From Antrodiella citrinella (lineage: Eukaryota > Basidiomycota > Agaricomycetes > Polyporales > Steccherinaceae), in the NCBI GenBank assembly GCA_004802725.1, contig SGPM01000004.1, forward strand, positions 124,001 through 188,000: a stretch of 64,000 nucleotides of DNA, given 5' to 3'. Position 1 is the first letter of the stretch, and the number at the start of each line of letters is the position of its first letter. Shown in pieces: positions 35,001 to 48,210 of the stretch. The translations under genes and the position numbers were made by a program. The notes beneath the pieces were generated by a model. That model saw nothing but the letters and a program-made list of their open reading frames with translations. It ran no database searches and was not told the DNA's origin.

Positions 35001-38000
35001 CGAAGAATCAGACCGTACCTCGATTCAATAGGATTCTGCGGAACAACATACCGTCAGTTTCAGCCCACAGGGACAAAAGACGGACAATTACCTGGGAGGT
35101 GACGGCATCCAAGTAGTGCGTCAGCTTGTCATCTGTCGTGCAAATATATCCAACCCCACTGGTTTCCAGGCCCGGTCGTCCAGCACGGCCAAACACCTGG
35201 AGGACGTCCAAGACCGACAGATCCGTAAAGGCACCCTTGGAGCTGTCGTATACCTGTGTACCCTTGATTATGACTAGAGACACGGGTCAACCAGGCGAAT
35301 GAGCATGGGATGCAAATACATACCTGCATGGGCCGGTAAGTTGACACCCCACGCGAGGGTGGCAGTACAGCACAGAATCTGAAGACCTCGTCGTTGAATG
35401 GCATAAGCACACCAATGCGAGGTGAACACGTACCTTGATTGACCGAGCTTCGAACATTCGCTCCATCATATTTCGGTCACTCCTCAACATTCCTGCGTGG
35501 TGAATACCAAATCCACTATCGAAGAGTTCCTTCATCTCTTTGTTTCTTGACGTAGCGATGTCTCTTCGGAAGGTCTGGAACGAGGGATTGTCTTCGCAGC
35601 TGAACTCGTCCAGCACACCCTCCGTCATTGCTGCCTCCTTCAGAGCCATTGCCGTCTTCACTGTATCCTTCCGAGAGTGAACGAAAACCATGACTTGATG
35701 ACCCTCCCGAACTAGCTCGGCGACCTTTTCGTAAGCCACCTTATCCAAGTTCTTCCGAGCGAGAGGACTTCCGGGCTTTCCTTTGATTCCAATGAAGTGC
35801 TGTTCCAAAGGGACTGGTCGGAATGAAGAGTCAAAGTAAAACAAACCGGTTTGTCGATTTACGCTGCGCGTATGCATCAACAAACTACTCTGCTGTGCCA
35901 AGATTGTCCAAGGCCACATACCTCAGGAAATCGGACACATCAACGTAGTTTGGTAATGTAGCACTCAAGCCTATTATGCGAATCACTGATTGACTGGATT
36001 CCACCTGAACGTCAGAGTAAGTATTAGGCACATCTTAGTATACCGAGTAGTATACCTGTCTCAGAGTACGAGCCACAATAGTTTCGATGACTGCACCACG
36101 CTCGTCGTTGAGAAGATGAACTTCGTCAATGATCAATAATTTGACTTTCTGCACAGAGCATTCAGTTGATGATTCCATGCCCAACGATTCACATACCGAG
36201 GCCAGTTCCCCTTCGCCGGTCGGTTTTCTTGTCACAACGTCCCATTTCTCTGGTGTAGTTACAATAATCTGCGTCTCCGCGATCTCGCTCTTCGTCAATT
36301 GCATGTCACCTTTGTTCGTGCAGGGTGAGCTCAGAGTAACCGTACAAGACGAAGAAGACTACTGACCGGTTAATTCGCGTACTTTGATAGACAACCAGTT
36401 TAAACGCTTCCCAAGCTTGCGGGTAATTTCTGACGCGAGTGCCTTCATCGGTGCACTTCAGGCGGGTTTGTTAGCAGTGAATTCTAATTCACGTTCTTGT
36501 TAGTGTTACTCACACATAGACAATCTTGAAAGCATCGCGATGTATTGTGCTAGCCAGTGGTGCCCCAGTCTCACTTGATGAGCGGTGCTGGTCGAGGACG
36601 CGCAGAACAGCCAACATCGCAACATCGGTTTTACCCTGAGCAAAAGCGGATTAGACTCCTCCTCAGGCTAGCACACAGATCGATGCGTGTAGCGGGGGAG
36701 AACAACATACCGCACCAGTGGGAGCTGAGTGAATGTGAGTGAACGCCCTCATGGATAGACGATATGGAAGAACCCACCGCAAACGAGCATGTTCTCATTC
36801 GAACGATAGGCCGTCGGATAAACGATGGATTGGATCCTGTTGAGAGAGGTATAGCCCTACCTCCTACCATCAGCAAACACAAAACAGTCCATGCGAATGG
36901 GAACTTCACCGGAAACGAGCCACTCGCAAGAGGGTCCAGTTCCGAGACTTGTATGAGACGTTCATGCAATTTGGGAGGCAAAGCTTTGGCAGGAGGGACA
37001 ATAACCTCTTCATATTCCTGTTTCTGGTATCAGTACCGATAGTTTCCTGTCAGGTGTATACGTACTTCGCCGAAGTGTCTTGTAGTTCCCATCGGAAGCA
37101 TAAATTTGCCACCAAATTGCGAGAGGACATTGCCGTGCGCCATGGATGAAGAGGTATAGACGTGAGGAAGCACTTCCGGCGCGTCCTCCTGGTACGAAGT
37201 CAGAAGGGTTTCACAGACAACAAAGCGATGTGGGACGTACCGCACGGCCAGTGAATAAAGGCCGGGCAGCATTCTCTCGCAGCTTTTCTTCCATTCGCCG
37301 GCGTGCTGCATCCTCATCTAATGAGCCGTCTTCGACTAGGAGGGTGAATGTCAATATCATTCCATCCAATAATTTCCTGAAAACGCACACGTCGTTTGAA
37401 CATTGGAGCTTGAACCTGACCGTGACTGTAAGTAGGTGGAAAGCTATAAATGGTTGCTGTCAGTTTGACTGATTCATGATTTGCCAATGCTTCTTACCGC
37501 TTACCTCTTTTGCAAACTTCGAGCGGTCTACTATGATGTCCACGAGTATGTCCATCGACTCGTATCCAATAAGATCTAGAACTTCGTCCTGTATAGAGTC
37601 ATTGGGGCGCTCCGAAGACAGGATAGCACTCAATGGTCCTAGAAGAGAAGATGCCGAAGGGAGTCTGCAACACTGTACTGAGCACGCGAACAGCGGGAGG
37701 CGCGGCATACAACGTGAACTTACGCGAGAACGCGGGCGAGCAAAGGACTGGTCTCTTCACTCGACGCGTCATTGCTGTAAACGTCTACGACAGAGTCCCA
37801 GTGCTCTTCGGAGCCTGAGGGTGCGATGTCATCCGTCGTATCATGGGTGCCTATGTCGTGTGCATATAATGAGTACTGTATTTTGAGCTGATGTGGAATA
37901 GACTTTACCGCTTGTCTTGAGACTCGAAGCAAGCCTTCAACGTAACATGCATGAGATCATGATTTGTGTATAAACGAAATCAGACAGACCTGGTCCAATC

Positions 38001-38081
38001 TTCAAGAACGTTTGAATCTCGATCGGACGCATCGTCCCGCGACGCAGTCAAGTAATTCAGATGAACCGCGAAGCCGGACAT
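32025..38081 (-). CDS. SLH1: SLH1/ASCC3-type Ski2-like RNA helicase, lacking the C-terminal Sec63 unit
   Basis: Start ATG 38081 ([12 protein letters not shown]). Early exons are 38081-37990, 37934-37909, 37850-37724, 37664-37505; the join between 37500 and 37330 is not settled. Cassette 1 is complete: [40 protein letters not shown] (split by an intron near 36710-36630), [24 protein letters not shown], and [11 protein letters not shown] Sec63-like module follows. Cassette 2 keeps APSGSGKS (near 33400) but its DExH position reads CENLEL and its arginine-finger region GRAVRHH, so it is probably inactive. The protein then stops at TAA 32025, about 1,650 aa in all, while yeast SLH1 is near 1,970. 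SLH1 splits collided ribosomes in the RQC-trigger pathway. The 3' end lies 49 bases from BNA3. Confidence 0.85.
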
Positions 38082-38348
38082 GTCGGACTGCAGTCGAATG
38101 TGTTAAGAGGTATATACGAAGGCGAAAGAAAGAAGAGAGTCGAAGGTGAACTTGGTGAAGTCACTCAGTGGGCACTGATCGGGCTTGAAATTCTGTGCAG
38201 CGCTGCAGCAAGCTGCTAGTATAGGTATGACCGGAAGCGCCCGGTGACTCTGCGATCGTAAGGCGCTTGTCGGATCCGCAGACCACGTCCTCCGCTCATG
38301 CTACTTTGATCCAATATTCTACACTCCGTTACTGTATTCCATCCAGAC
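38082..38348. promoter_or_regulatory. Divergent promoter shared by SLH1 and EMC3
   Basis: A 267-base gap between opposed start codons. No clear element was recognised apart from moderate GC content; both promoters must lie here or extend into the genes. Confidence 0.4.
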
Positions 38349-39415
38349 ATGTCGGGTCCCGCGTATGTGCTTATGGTTTTGAAATGACGCTACATTTACA
38401 TATTCTACAGGGTTTCGCTGTACCTCGACCCCCAAATACGGGATTGGGTTTTGTTCCCAATTACCCTGGTCATGGTACGTATTGACTTTACTGCGTGCCA
38501 ATGGTTCGGACCAACGCTCTTGTCTTTCTAGATCCTCGTCGGAATATTGCGACACTATGTAGTACTCCTCCTGCAAGCAGCACCAAAGAAACAGCCTAGA
38601 GGTGCTATCCGTGAACAGTACGTGTTCCTTCCTCTTGCGTTCCCGCGCCCTACTTACAACCCGCAGACGCGCCCTCGTCCGTGCCCAAATCCTCCGCGCG
38701 ACGGCACCGAACTCTCCATTACCCCCAAGCTACTACAACGCCGTTTCGCAACACCTCACAGACGCGTTCACGAACGGCTCGTACCTCAAAGACGGCCCTC
38801 CCAAGAGCGATGCGTCAACTGCACCTCCGAATCCGTTAACAGACCCTAATGCTATGGATGGGATGATGGCGGGCATGAAGACGCAGATGGTGATGATGGT
38901 ACCGCAGATGGTTATAATGGGGTGGATCAACTTTTTCTTCCAGGGTTTCGTGCTCAGTGAGTAATGTGTTCCATCGAGCTATGCGTGTGCTCAACAATCA
39001 TATGCAGTTAAACTTCCTTTCCCTCTCACACTTGGATTTAAGTCTATGCTCCAGCGGGGCATTGAGACACCTGACATGGACGTCCGTTGGGTGTCCTCGC
39101 TATCTTGGTACTTCCTCAATTTCTTTGGACTGAACGGCCTCTACCGCCTGATACTTGGCAGTGATAATGGTACGTGTAGGTCATGCTTGCATTTGTCGTA
39201 TTTTACACACTCCCTTTCACGCAGGAGCTGCGGACGCCTCGCGAGATATGTCCACGCCCTTCGCCGCAGCTGCCCCTCAAATGGGACAGGCACAAGACTA
39301 CAGCAAACTATTCAAAGCGGAGCAGGACAACCTTGAATTCTCCAAAGGCCTCCACGTATGGGTCGCGGATGACGTCGAGACTAGGATATTAAAAAAGTAT
39401 GGCCGGGCGACATAA
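38349..39415 (+). CDS. EMC3: ER membrane protein complex subunit 3
   Basis: Six exons, 38349-38362, 38411-38474, 38532-38617, 38667-38956, 39008-39169, 39225-39415, 268 aa. The first exon is only 14 nt. The sequence [34 protein letters not shown], and [20 protein letters not shown] is the Oxa1/YidC-like membrane core of EMC3, and [19 protein letters not shown] plus [20 protein letters not shown] complete the family signature. EMC inserts tail-anchored and multipass proteins into the ER membrane. It ends in a soluble Met/Ala-rich stretch and the [12 protein letters not shown] block. It is divergent from SLH1. Confidence 0.93.
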
Positions 39416-39718
39416 CACCGACGTCTCCTTACCGTAGATCCGTGGCATGGGCTTTATCATGAGTATTTATTGACAGCACCAATCGGAATAGGTCTCCACA
39501 AACAACAGCCAGAGTACACTTTAATTATACAGCTTGGACAACAGATGCAACGCGATACGTCATGGGCAAGTACGGAATAAGTCAGGCCGGGGATATACGA
39601 GATGGGAATAGCAGGACTAGGTGAGGTATGTCCACCATGAACGTGAAGAGGAACAAGAGACAAGAGAACGAGAACAATGCTACAAAAGTAAGAACAGGAA
39701 ACAAGGCCCGCAGCACAC
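39416..39718. other. Convergent intergenic region EMC3 / NCS1
   Basis: The 303 bases between two facing stop codons should hold both 3' ends. Nothing else was seen. Confidence 0.4.
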
Positions 39719-40553
39719 TCATACCAAGCCGTCATATAGCGAAAGCGCCTGGAGTCGTGGTAAGTTCGACGTCAGGAACTGAGACAGACTGGACTTGCCT
39801 GGACGATTGTTGGATCCTGTTTGCTACCCTCTACGAACTCGTCATACGTCAGTTTGGAGTCCTTGTCGCGATCCATGTTCTTGAAGATCTTGTCTACTCG
39901 CTGTACGCACCGTCAGCAGCGATCCTCTCGGAGTGCATGACCATGCATACCTTCTCTGGTGTATCCTCGTCCGCCGGCAGTTTGACCATCTGCCCAGTCA
40001 TTTTGTATATGGACTGGACGATCTGCAACATCTCCGAATATGTGATGGTGCCGTCTCCGTCAATATCGTACAGTTGGAAGGCCCCTGCATTGTGGCGGGC
40101 GTGAGTCCGGGTCGGGTCGTCGACTGTGGGACAAGGGGACGTACATTTAAGCTTCTCGTCTAACCGTCCACGACTGGTGATGCTCAAGGCACAGATGAAC
40201 TCTTTGAAATCAATGGTGCCGTTCTTGTTCTCGTCAAAGACATTGAAGACGTAGTCTGCGAAATCTCCAGGATCGCCGAACGGGAAGAATTGCTTGTATA
40301 TTCGGCTAAATTCCGACTTGTCCAGCTGGCCTGATGGACAGTCTTTGAGGAAGCCCTTGTACCTGCCAGATCGGTGAGTGTTGTGGAAGCAGCGGGCAGG
40401 AAGGGGAACGCGGACCATTGCTGCAGTTCTCGTTTGTCAACTGTACGCGATCAGTGTGGGGTGGGGTGTATGATGAGAAGGGTACTTGCAGTAGGTGTTC
40501 TGTTGGAGATCGGCGAGCTGCTCTGGCGACAGCTTGGACTGTGATTTGCCCAT
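39719..40553 (-). CDS. FRQ1: Neuronal calcium sensor 1 / frequenin homologue
   Basis: Six exons, 40553-40490, 40440-40416, 40362-40145, 40084-39951, 39900-39799, 39748-39719, 190 aa, exactly the NCS-1 length. [13 protein letters not shown] is an N-myristoylation start (Gly2). [16 protein letters not shown] and [20 protein letters not shown] match the family. EF-hands 2-4 carry [24 protein letters not shown] and [12 protein letters not shown]; the first is degenerate, as usual. The end [12 protein letters not shown] is the canonical C-terminus. Frq1 activates the Golgi PI4-kinase Pik1. Two of its five introns (40489-40441 and 39798-39749) use GC donors (GCAAGT); ordinary GT choices would break the conserved TYF and VQALS junctions. 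Confidence 0.95.
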
Positions 40554-41163
40554 GGTGACGAGCAAAGGAGAGGATGGAATGGATCGAGTGAAGGGTCCGA
40601 GTGTCTGCTGTGAAGCCTTGTGTGGCAGTGCAACACCCCGGCGTCTCCCATCTAATCTCGCTCGGGCTCATCTCTGGCTCTGAGTCTTGGACTGCTACTC
40701 GTCCTGCAACATACACACCACGACGACACCGACAGGTCATTCACGAGAATACAGCACCAGTGGAAGCAATTATTTCGTGTGCCGGGAGGCGATTGGAATT
40801 TAAATCAACGTAAATAACCGTAGCGTGATGGCCGTGCGCTGCACGCTTTTGCCTCGAGGCTGCGAGGATGTCGAAACGAAGCCATTTTCGATGTGACGGT
40901 CTGTGTAAACGTCCATCGCCAGTGCAGAGTCGTCCAGCAAGCCCATTACCGTCTCTCCGCCTCGCCCGTTGTGTGTCTGTCTATTCGATATCTCTCAAAT
41001 CGCCTAAATGTCCTTGATCAGCGTGAAAAGGAACCGCATGTATATGCCTTCTTCCCCCGAATTCGCTCTCAGTACGAACACCCTTATACCCCTCTTCAGC
41101 CCCCGACTCCGGATCCCTCACTCGTTTGATTGACCCTCCCTCGTCGTGCCATACGGACGCGTT
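40554..41163. promoter_or_regulatory. Divergent intergenic region FRQ1 / Cys-rich gene
   Basis: This 610-base gap separates two opposed start codons and should hold both promoters and 5' UTRs. Short open frames are present but none has family similarity or good codon pattern. Confidence 0.4.
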
Positions 41164-42666
41164 ATGTGCCATGCACACGGCTCCCTTGACCAAGCCACCG
41201 CTGGGTGCCCCATGTGCAAAGTCTTCAAGCCTATCGCAAGCGCCGCGAGGTATGGTTTCAGATCCCACGTCATCTCGACTCTAGCAGCAGCGCTCAAGTA
41301 GCGTCCATAGGTGCCCCCATATCAAGGAGGTGTGTCGAAACAGGTCGTTGCATCCCAGGATTGATGTCGTTTACTTGAAGAATGCAGAGGGTGCGCCATC
41401 TTCCTCCGCGTAGTCGCCCACGCCCGTGCCGTATTCCTGACCTATCCCTCTTCCCCATGATTAGTCCAAACCTTCATGGGATGCGGCTATTGTAAAGTGC
41501 GTCCCAGTGCAGCCATTTTCATCGATGCGTCCCGATCCTAACATCATTGTGCGCCACAGTATGCTCGCACCAATCCGAAGGCAGTTGCCAACTCCGGATG
41601 GCCTGGTTGCTGCAGGCCCCCAGCCGTGCATGAGCAGAGGCTCATCGGAGCCGCAGATTGGCCCGCTGTGTCCATGGTCCATCACATCCCGATCCCTCCG
41701 GACGTGAAGGCGGTCTTAGACAGCATTACGGGTGCAAACACGTCCAGACCGAGTCCTACAGGAAGCATGCGAGGGCACCAGCATTCACCTTCCATGGTAC
41801 GCAGAGGCAGCTATCATCTCGCGAGTGCCCCCAAGCCAGAACCCGCTCCCCCACGGACACCACCAGTCGCCATTCCCATCAGAGTCCGCTCCGGTGGCAG
41901 TCCCCCGCAGCTTGCATCCTCCCTCACGAGTAATACAGCCAACAATGCTGGTGGTGATACAAGCTCGTCATCATTGCCGAACTCGTCTGGAATGGATCAA
42001 TACGTGCTGCAACGCCGTCCGACCGAACCCCGTGTGGACAAGCCATCTACCGAGACGAGATATTCGCCCATTCGGAAGTCCACAGAGCTAGCTGGTTCGA
42101 TATCTCGCAAGGGAAACGCAAGCATTAATCCCTCCATCTCGGCAGCCCCACCGTCAACTCCCAAAGCCGCGGTCGACACTCAAGCACAGCGTCGTCGTGT
42201 AGGCGCTAGCACTACGACCACCCCCGTCTCTACGATCTCTCGGGCTTCCGAACGGCCAACGGCCACACCTGCTCGCAAATCATTAGAAGGTGCTATGGCC
42301 GGGCTGAACGTCTCGAGCGCCTCCAGTGATAGTAGTGGGAGCGCTTCAGAAACCACCGTGATCTCGGACGGGGGATTTACCGATTATCTTTCCGACGAGT
42401 CAGAAGCTGAGCTGCAGCGGCAAGCCGAGATCAAAGCAGCGCAGATTGCGCAGAATCATATGGAGGAGCAAGAGTTCAAGGCTGCCCGACAGCAGCTCGC
42501 CCACGTCGACCTACGTCCCCCAAAGTCTTGGACTGGGAACGTAAACACTACTCCTCGCATGCAAGCCGCGCCTCCCCCCACTGCTACGTATACCCAAACC
42601 TCCTATGCCACCCCGTACGGAGTCTCTCAAGGTCTGGCACAGCCTGGGACATCGTCACGAGGGTGA
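41164..42666 (+). CDS. Unrecognised protein with Cys-rich N-terminus and Ser/Pro-rich body
   Basis: Four exons, 41164-41249, 41311-41390, 41465-41496, 41560-42666, 434 aa. I do not recognise the family. The first about 80 residues hold closely spaced cysteines: AGCPMCKVFKP, ARCPHIKEVC, FMGCGYCKYA and GWPGCCRPP, which could bind zinc. After MVHHIPIPPDVKAVLDSI the sequence becomes disordered, rich in Ser, Thr and Pro, with many SP/TP sites. A short acidic-helical block follows (FTDYLSDESEAELQRQAEIK, AAQIAQNHMEEQEFKAARQQ). The N-terminal exon joins keep the frame and fall on normal splice sites. Exon C is only 32 nt. Confidence 0.62.
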
Positions 42667-43122
42667 GAAGGGGTAGAGGACTGATTTCTCCCGCTGATGC
42701 TTCTTCATGCTCAATGTATTCTGCCAACACATGCTCTATATTCCACTATCTATATTCTTCACCTCTCGCTGTTTTCTTAGGATATCCAATGTAGCGGATA
42801 CACATGCTGGTCTCTCCGTACCGCAGACTATGGTTATGTGGGTATATCGGAGGACTTCAACTCCATGGTGGTCTCATGCTGTCGCTGTACTATATCTAAT
42901 GTAACGCGGATACGAATGCATTCTCAACGTTTTGAATCTTTAGATGGTTTCTTTCTCTTGACTGGACGCAGTTCTTGCTTTGAAGTTTGCGCCTCGTGGT
43001 CGTTCGCTGAAGTAGATCTCGATCTGCTTCCGAAATAGGTGTCACTGTGTGCATAATGAGTGCTCATCAACTCAGCCGCTGCTGCTCTACCAACTCAGTG
43101 GTTATCCTCTCCGTTCTCCTGG
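42667..43122. other. Intergenic region with an imperfect direct repeat
   Basis: The 456 bases lie between the Cys-rich gene stop and the PROPPIN start. 42781-42806 and 42891-42919 carry near copies of a 26-29 nt unit sharing AATGTA, GCGGATAC and ATGC in the same order. No gene is supported. Confidence 0.4.
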
Positions 43123-44715
43123 ATGAACCTCGCGCGACATTCAATCAGCTCTACAGCTCCAGTTCTCATCTTCGACGCTCATTTCGACGCTGACTGCCAG
43201 ATATTCACAACATCAACTCCGGCCGGGTTCGCAGTGTACAATACATGGCCGCTGAAGCTACTCCGTAAACGAGGTGCGGTGTTATGCATGTTCTCGGAGG
43301 CAGCGTATCTGAATTTGGGCCTTCATTGCAGAGATCACAGGTGGTACCCTTGCGGCGGTGGTACCCCTCCATACATCATCCTTGTTGTTCCTCCTCGGCG
43401 GAGGTCGCAGTCCAAGGTATCCGCCGAACAAGGTCATCCTATGGGACGATGCGATAGGTCAGGAGATTGTAGAGCTGGAGTTCAGAGAACGAGTCCGTGG
43501 ACTGGCGTGCAGGAGAGGTTGGCTTGCCGTTGCGCTGCGACGGAGGGTGGTCGCCTTTCAGCTCAGCGATACAGTATCTAGATTCGCCGAATGGGACACT
43601 AGTGACAACCCCAGAGGTATGCCGTTACCTCGTATTATGTTTCTTGACAGACTGTATTTGGGTTTGCACAACATCTGATGACTGACGCTTTGTTCCTCGC
43701 CACAGGCCTACTTACACTTGCAACTGCTGCACATTCTACCCTCCTGGTCATCCCAGGCCGACAGATGGGACATGTCCAACTCATACATCTACCGCCTTGT
43801 GAGCCACCACAACCTATAGGACCGCCGTCGTCAACTCCACCCAAACCTCCACCTCCGACAACCCAGCACCACGTCTCGATCATTGCTGCACATACCACTG
43901 CCTTGACTACGCTATCTGTCCCGCCATCGGGACGTCTGTTGGCGACCACTTCATCGAGGGGCACTCTTGTTCGTATCTGGGATACTGTTACGGGGAAGCT
44001 AGTACGGGAACTGCGGAGAGGGACAGACAAGGCTGAGATCTACGGTGTTGCCTTCCGTCCAGATGAAAGGGAAGTATGCGTATGGAGTGACAAGGGTACT
44101 GTGCATGTCTTTGCCCTTGGCACAGGCGGTGGCTTAGCGTAAGTCTTCACGTTTATTTTCTCCATTTCGATACTCATAGGGCTGAACAGCAACCGACATT
44201 CGACGCTATCGCCACTGACGTCTTACCTTCCTTTGCCGAAGTACTTCGACTCGGAATGGTCGTATGCACAGTATCGCATTCCTGCCCAGTCTTCACACAT
44301 ATCCATATCCGCCCCGGCTTCAAAGTCACCGACTGCAGATGTTGTGGATGAAGAGAAGTGCGTTGTGGGATGGATCCAGGGGCCTGTCTCCGATGAAGAA
44401 GATCCAAATGCATTGTCTGCCACGGAACATCAACTTGTCGCGCTCACGTATACCGGGGGGTGGTATCGTCTTGCCTTGCCCACATCGGGGACGAGTTCCA
44501 ACGCGTTGAATCCGACACTTTCACCCAACACGCCTCTGTCTGTATCACCACCGAGCGTCACAGCGCTCTCGATGCGCAGACCCAGATCTTCCAGCGGATC
44601 CAGCTTCTCGAGTCGCCCAGGCAAGGGCAAGGTACGCGAGAAGGATGCAAAGGAGAGTAGAGAGTGCACCTTGAAGGAATACAGGCGATACGGACGGTGG
44701 GATGGGTGGGGATGA
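43123..44715 (+). CDS. PROPPIN beta-propeller protein (ATG18/HSV2/WIPI family)
   Basis: Four exons, 43123-43273, 43332-43616, 43706-44138, 44190-44715, 464 aa. WD-like blades include CQIFTTSTPAGFAVYNTWPL and GRLLATTSSRGTLVRIWDTV, directly followed by RELRRGTDKAEIYGVAFRPD, the L/FRRG motif that binds PI3P and PI(3,5)P2. The body has NKVILWDDAIGQEIVELEF and the insertion PPCEPPQPIGPPSS. A long Ser-rich tail ends in a basic stretch and GRWDGWG. The LRRG version and the short loop suggest the HSV2/WIPI3-4 side of the family rather than ATG18 itself, but that needs a tree. Role: autophagy or endosomal membrane traffic. Confidence 0.85.
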
Positions 44716-45080
44716 TTCGTACATGTACGATGCGATCTCAGATCTGTGTGTTCCTTAGGCATGGTATATTGGATATGTCCCGTTTCCTTCCTTCCTTCCT
44801 CCTCCTCCTCCCCTGCTCTGTTATGTCGCTCACACGCATTTGTACTACACCTGCAACTCTTGTTCATACCAGGATCTGTATTCTCACATAGGCTAATGTA
44901 CGTACGCACGTTTTTGGATGTTTTGTATGTACGATAGTGGCTCGGATAGACCTTCAGCATCCCCGTCTCTTTATATTTATCTCACTGGAATACAAGCGCG
45001 TCTCACTTCCTCATCTTGCACGCGACTACATACAACCGCTGCACCCACGATTGCCCAATCTTGTATTGGTGTACCTTCCA
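44716..45080. other. Intergenic region with pyrimidine microsatellite, upstream of ATE1
   Basis: The 365 bases hold the PROPPIN 3' end and the ATE1 promoter. A pure pyrimidine microsatellite lies at about 44784-44813, with repeated TTCC units followed by TCC units. No gene is supported. Confidence 0.4.
44784..44813. repeat. Pyrimidine-strand microsatellite (TTCC and TCC units)
   Basis: About four TTCC units run into about five TCC units in a 30-base all-C/T tract on the plus strand, downstream of the PROPPIN stop. Such tracts arise by slippage. Confidence 0.75.
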
Positions 45081-46917
<1,837 letters not shown>

Positions 46918-47136
46918 TTCAATTGATCAGGATGGAATGCTTGTATCGCGGAATGTGTACTGTACTGTCGAATTGTATCTATAGACTGGATGGTTAGATA
47001 TAGAGATTTTGGACACTTGCTGGACACGTCTATCTACGAAGCGCCCACATCTATTATACGGTTTCTCCATTCACTCACCGACCTTTCTTGCTCCCAGGGC
47101 CAACGGTGCCATTCCTATGCGCGTTCTGCTATAATA

Positions 47137-48001
47137 ATGTTTCGCTTTCGTCCCTTCCTCGCAGTCGGAAACGCGTGGAGACGGGCCAAAAGCTACCACC
47201 CGCTCTCTCGCTGGGCACTTTCGACTCTCATATGGCTCCCAACTGGCATAGCGTTCACCGACGTGGTCTGCACCATCAAGACCGTATCAGGGAGGAGTAT
47301 GCAAGTGCGAAACAGTTGCTCTATATTGGTCTTGTGCTCCACTGAAAGTTCAGCTAGCTAGCCAACGCTGAATCCTGATTCTTCGCTGTCGCGAGACGTG
47401 GTCGTCTTCGACCGATGGTCTGTGGTAATGCTTGATCTCCAGCGAGGAGATGTAGTCGCATTGAAGTAAGCAGCACATCTTGACTAGGTTTATTACAATG
47501 CTAATACGTTGTGTATGTCTGTCTGTCTGCAGGTCGCCTTCAGACCACAAACTCATCGTGAAGAGGATTATTGCTCTTCCGGGCGACACCGTGAAGACCT
47601 TGCCTCCATACCCTGACCAAGAAGTTGTGATACCTGAAGGTCGTGCGTGGGTTGAAGGCACGTAGATCATGCTGCCAGGTCATTCCTCTTACTGACCCTG
47701 CCTCTAGGCGATGAGCCCTTCAAGTCAGAGGACAGCAATTACTTTGGTCCAGTACGTACCATGCACGAAGTTGCCTCAGTCTGCTCACTGTGTGCATGCG
47801 TAGGTTCCTCTGGCTTTGATGGACTCTAAGCTGGCATTCATCGTGTACCCTCCGAGCCGGTTCGGGCCTTTGCCAACACCCACGCTTCCAGATCAACGAG
47901 CACCTCGAGGACCAGAGTGGCGAAGTAACGCAGCCGACTACGATAGACAAGAAAACCGTAGGGCTCGTGTCACAGTAGCTGCTCATCCACCAAACACCTG
48001 A
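47137..48001 (+). CDS. IMP2: Mitochondrial inner membrane protease subunit 2
   Basis: Five exons, 47137-47304, 47362-47465, 47533-47657, 47708-47751, 47804-48001, 212 aa. A membrane helix (STLIWLPTGIAFTDVVCTI) precedes SGRSMQPTLNPDSS, where Ser in G-R-S-M-Q-P is the nucleophile of this signal-peptidase-type family; the general base is Lys in LIVKRIIALPGD. EDSNYFGPVPLALMDSKLAF is the third conserved box. IMP2 cleaves sorting signals in the intermembrane space. The intron 47658-47707 has a GC donor (GCACGT), needed to keep VEGDEPFKSEDSN. It ends in a short Pro/Arg-rich tail. Confidence 0.92.
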
Positions 48002-48210
48002 ATAATATAGACACCTTTCACACACACTAGTCGATTGTTTGTTTGTGAAAACCTCCAGATTGGCAATGTCTCGAGGAACTATGTTTACAAGCCGGTCTAC
48101 TAGTACGATAAGTAATGAGTATGCTCTGCAAGACTGAAAAAAGGACGATGCGGGGAACATGAAAAACACCATCAAAAGTCCAAGACGAATGTGAATAAAT
48201 AGACAGGAGA

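Noticed and set aside
37330..37500. Exact exon joins in the SLH1 N-terminal region
   Set aside because: At least two splice patterns keep the frame (one via donor after TCA G near 37425, another using a 44-nt intron), so exact exons were not claimed.
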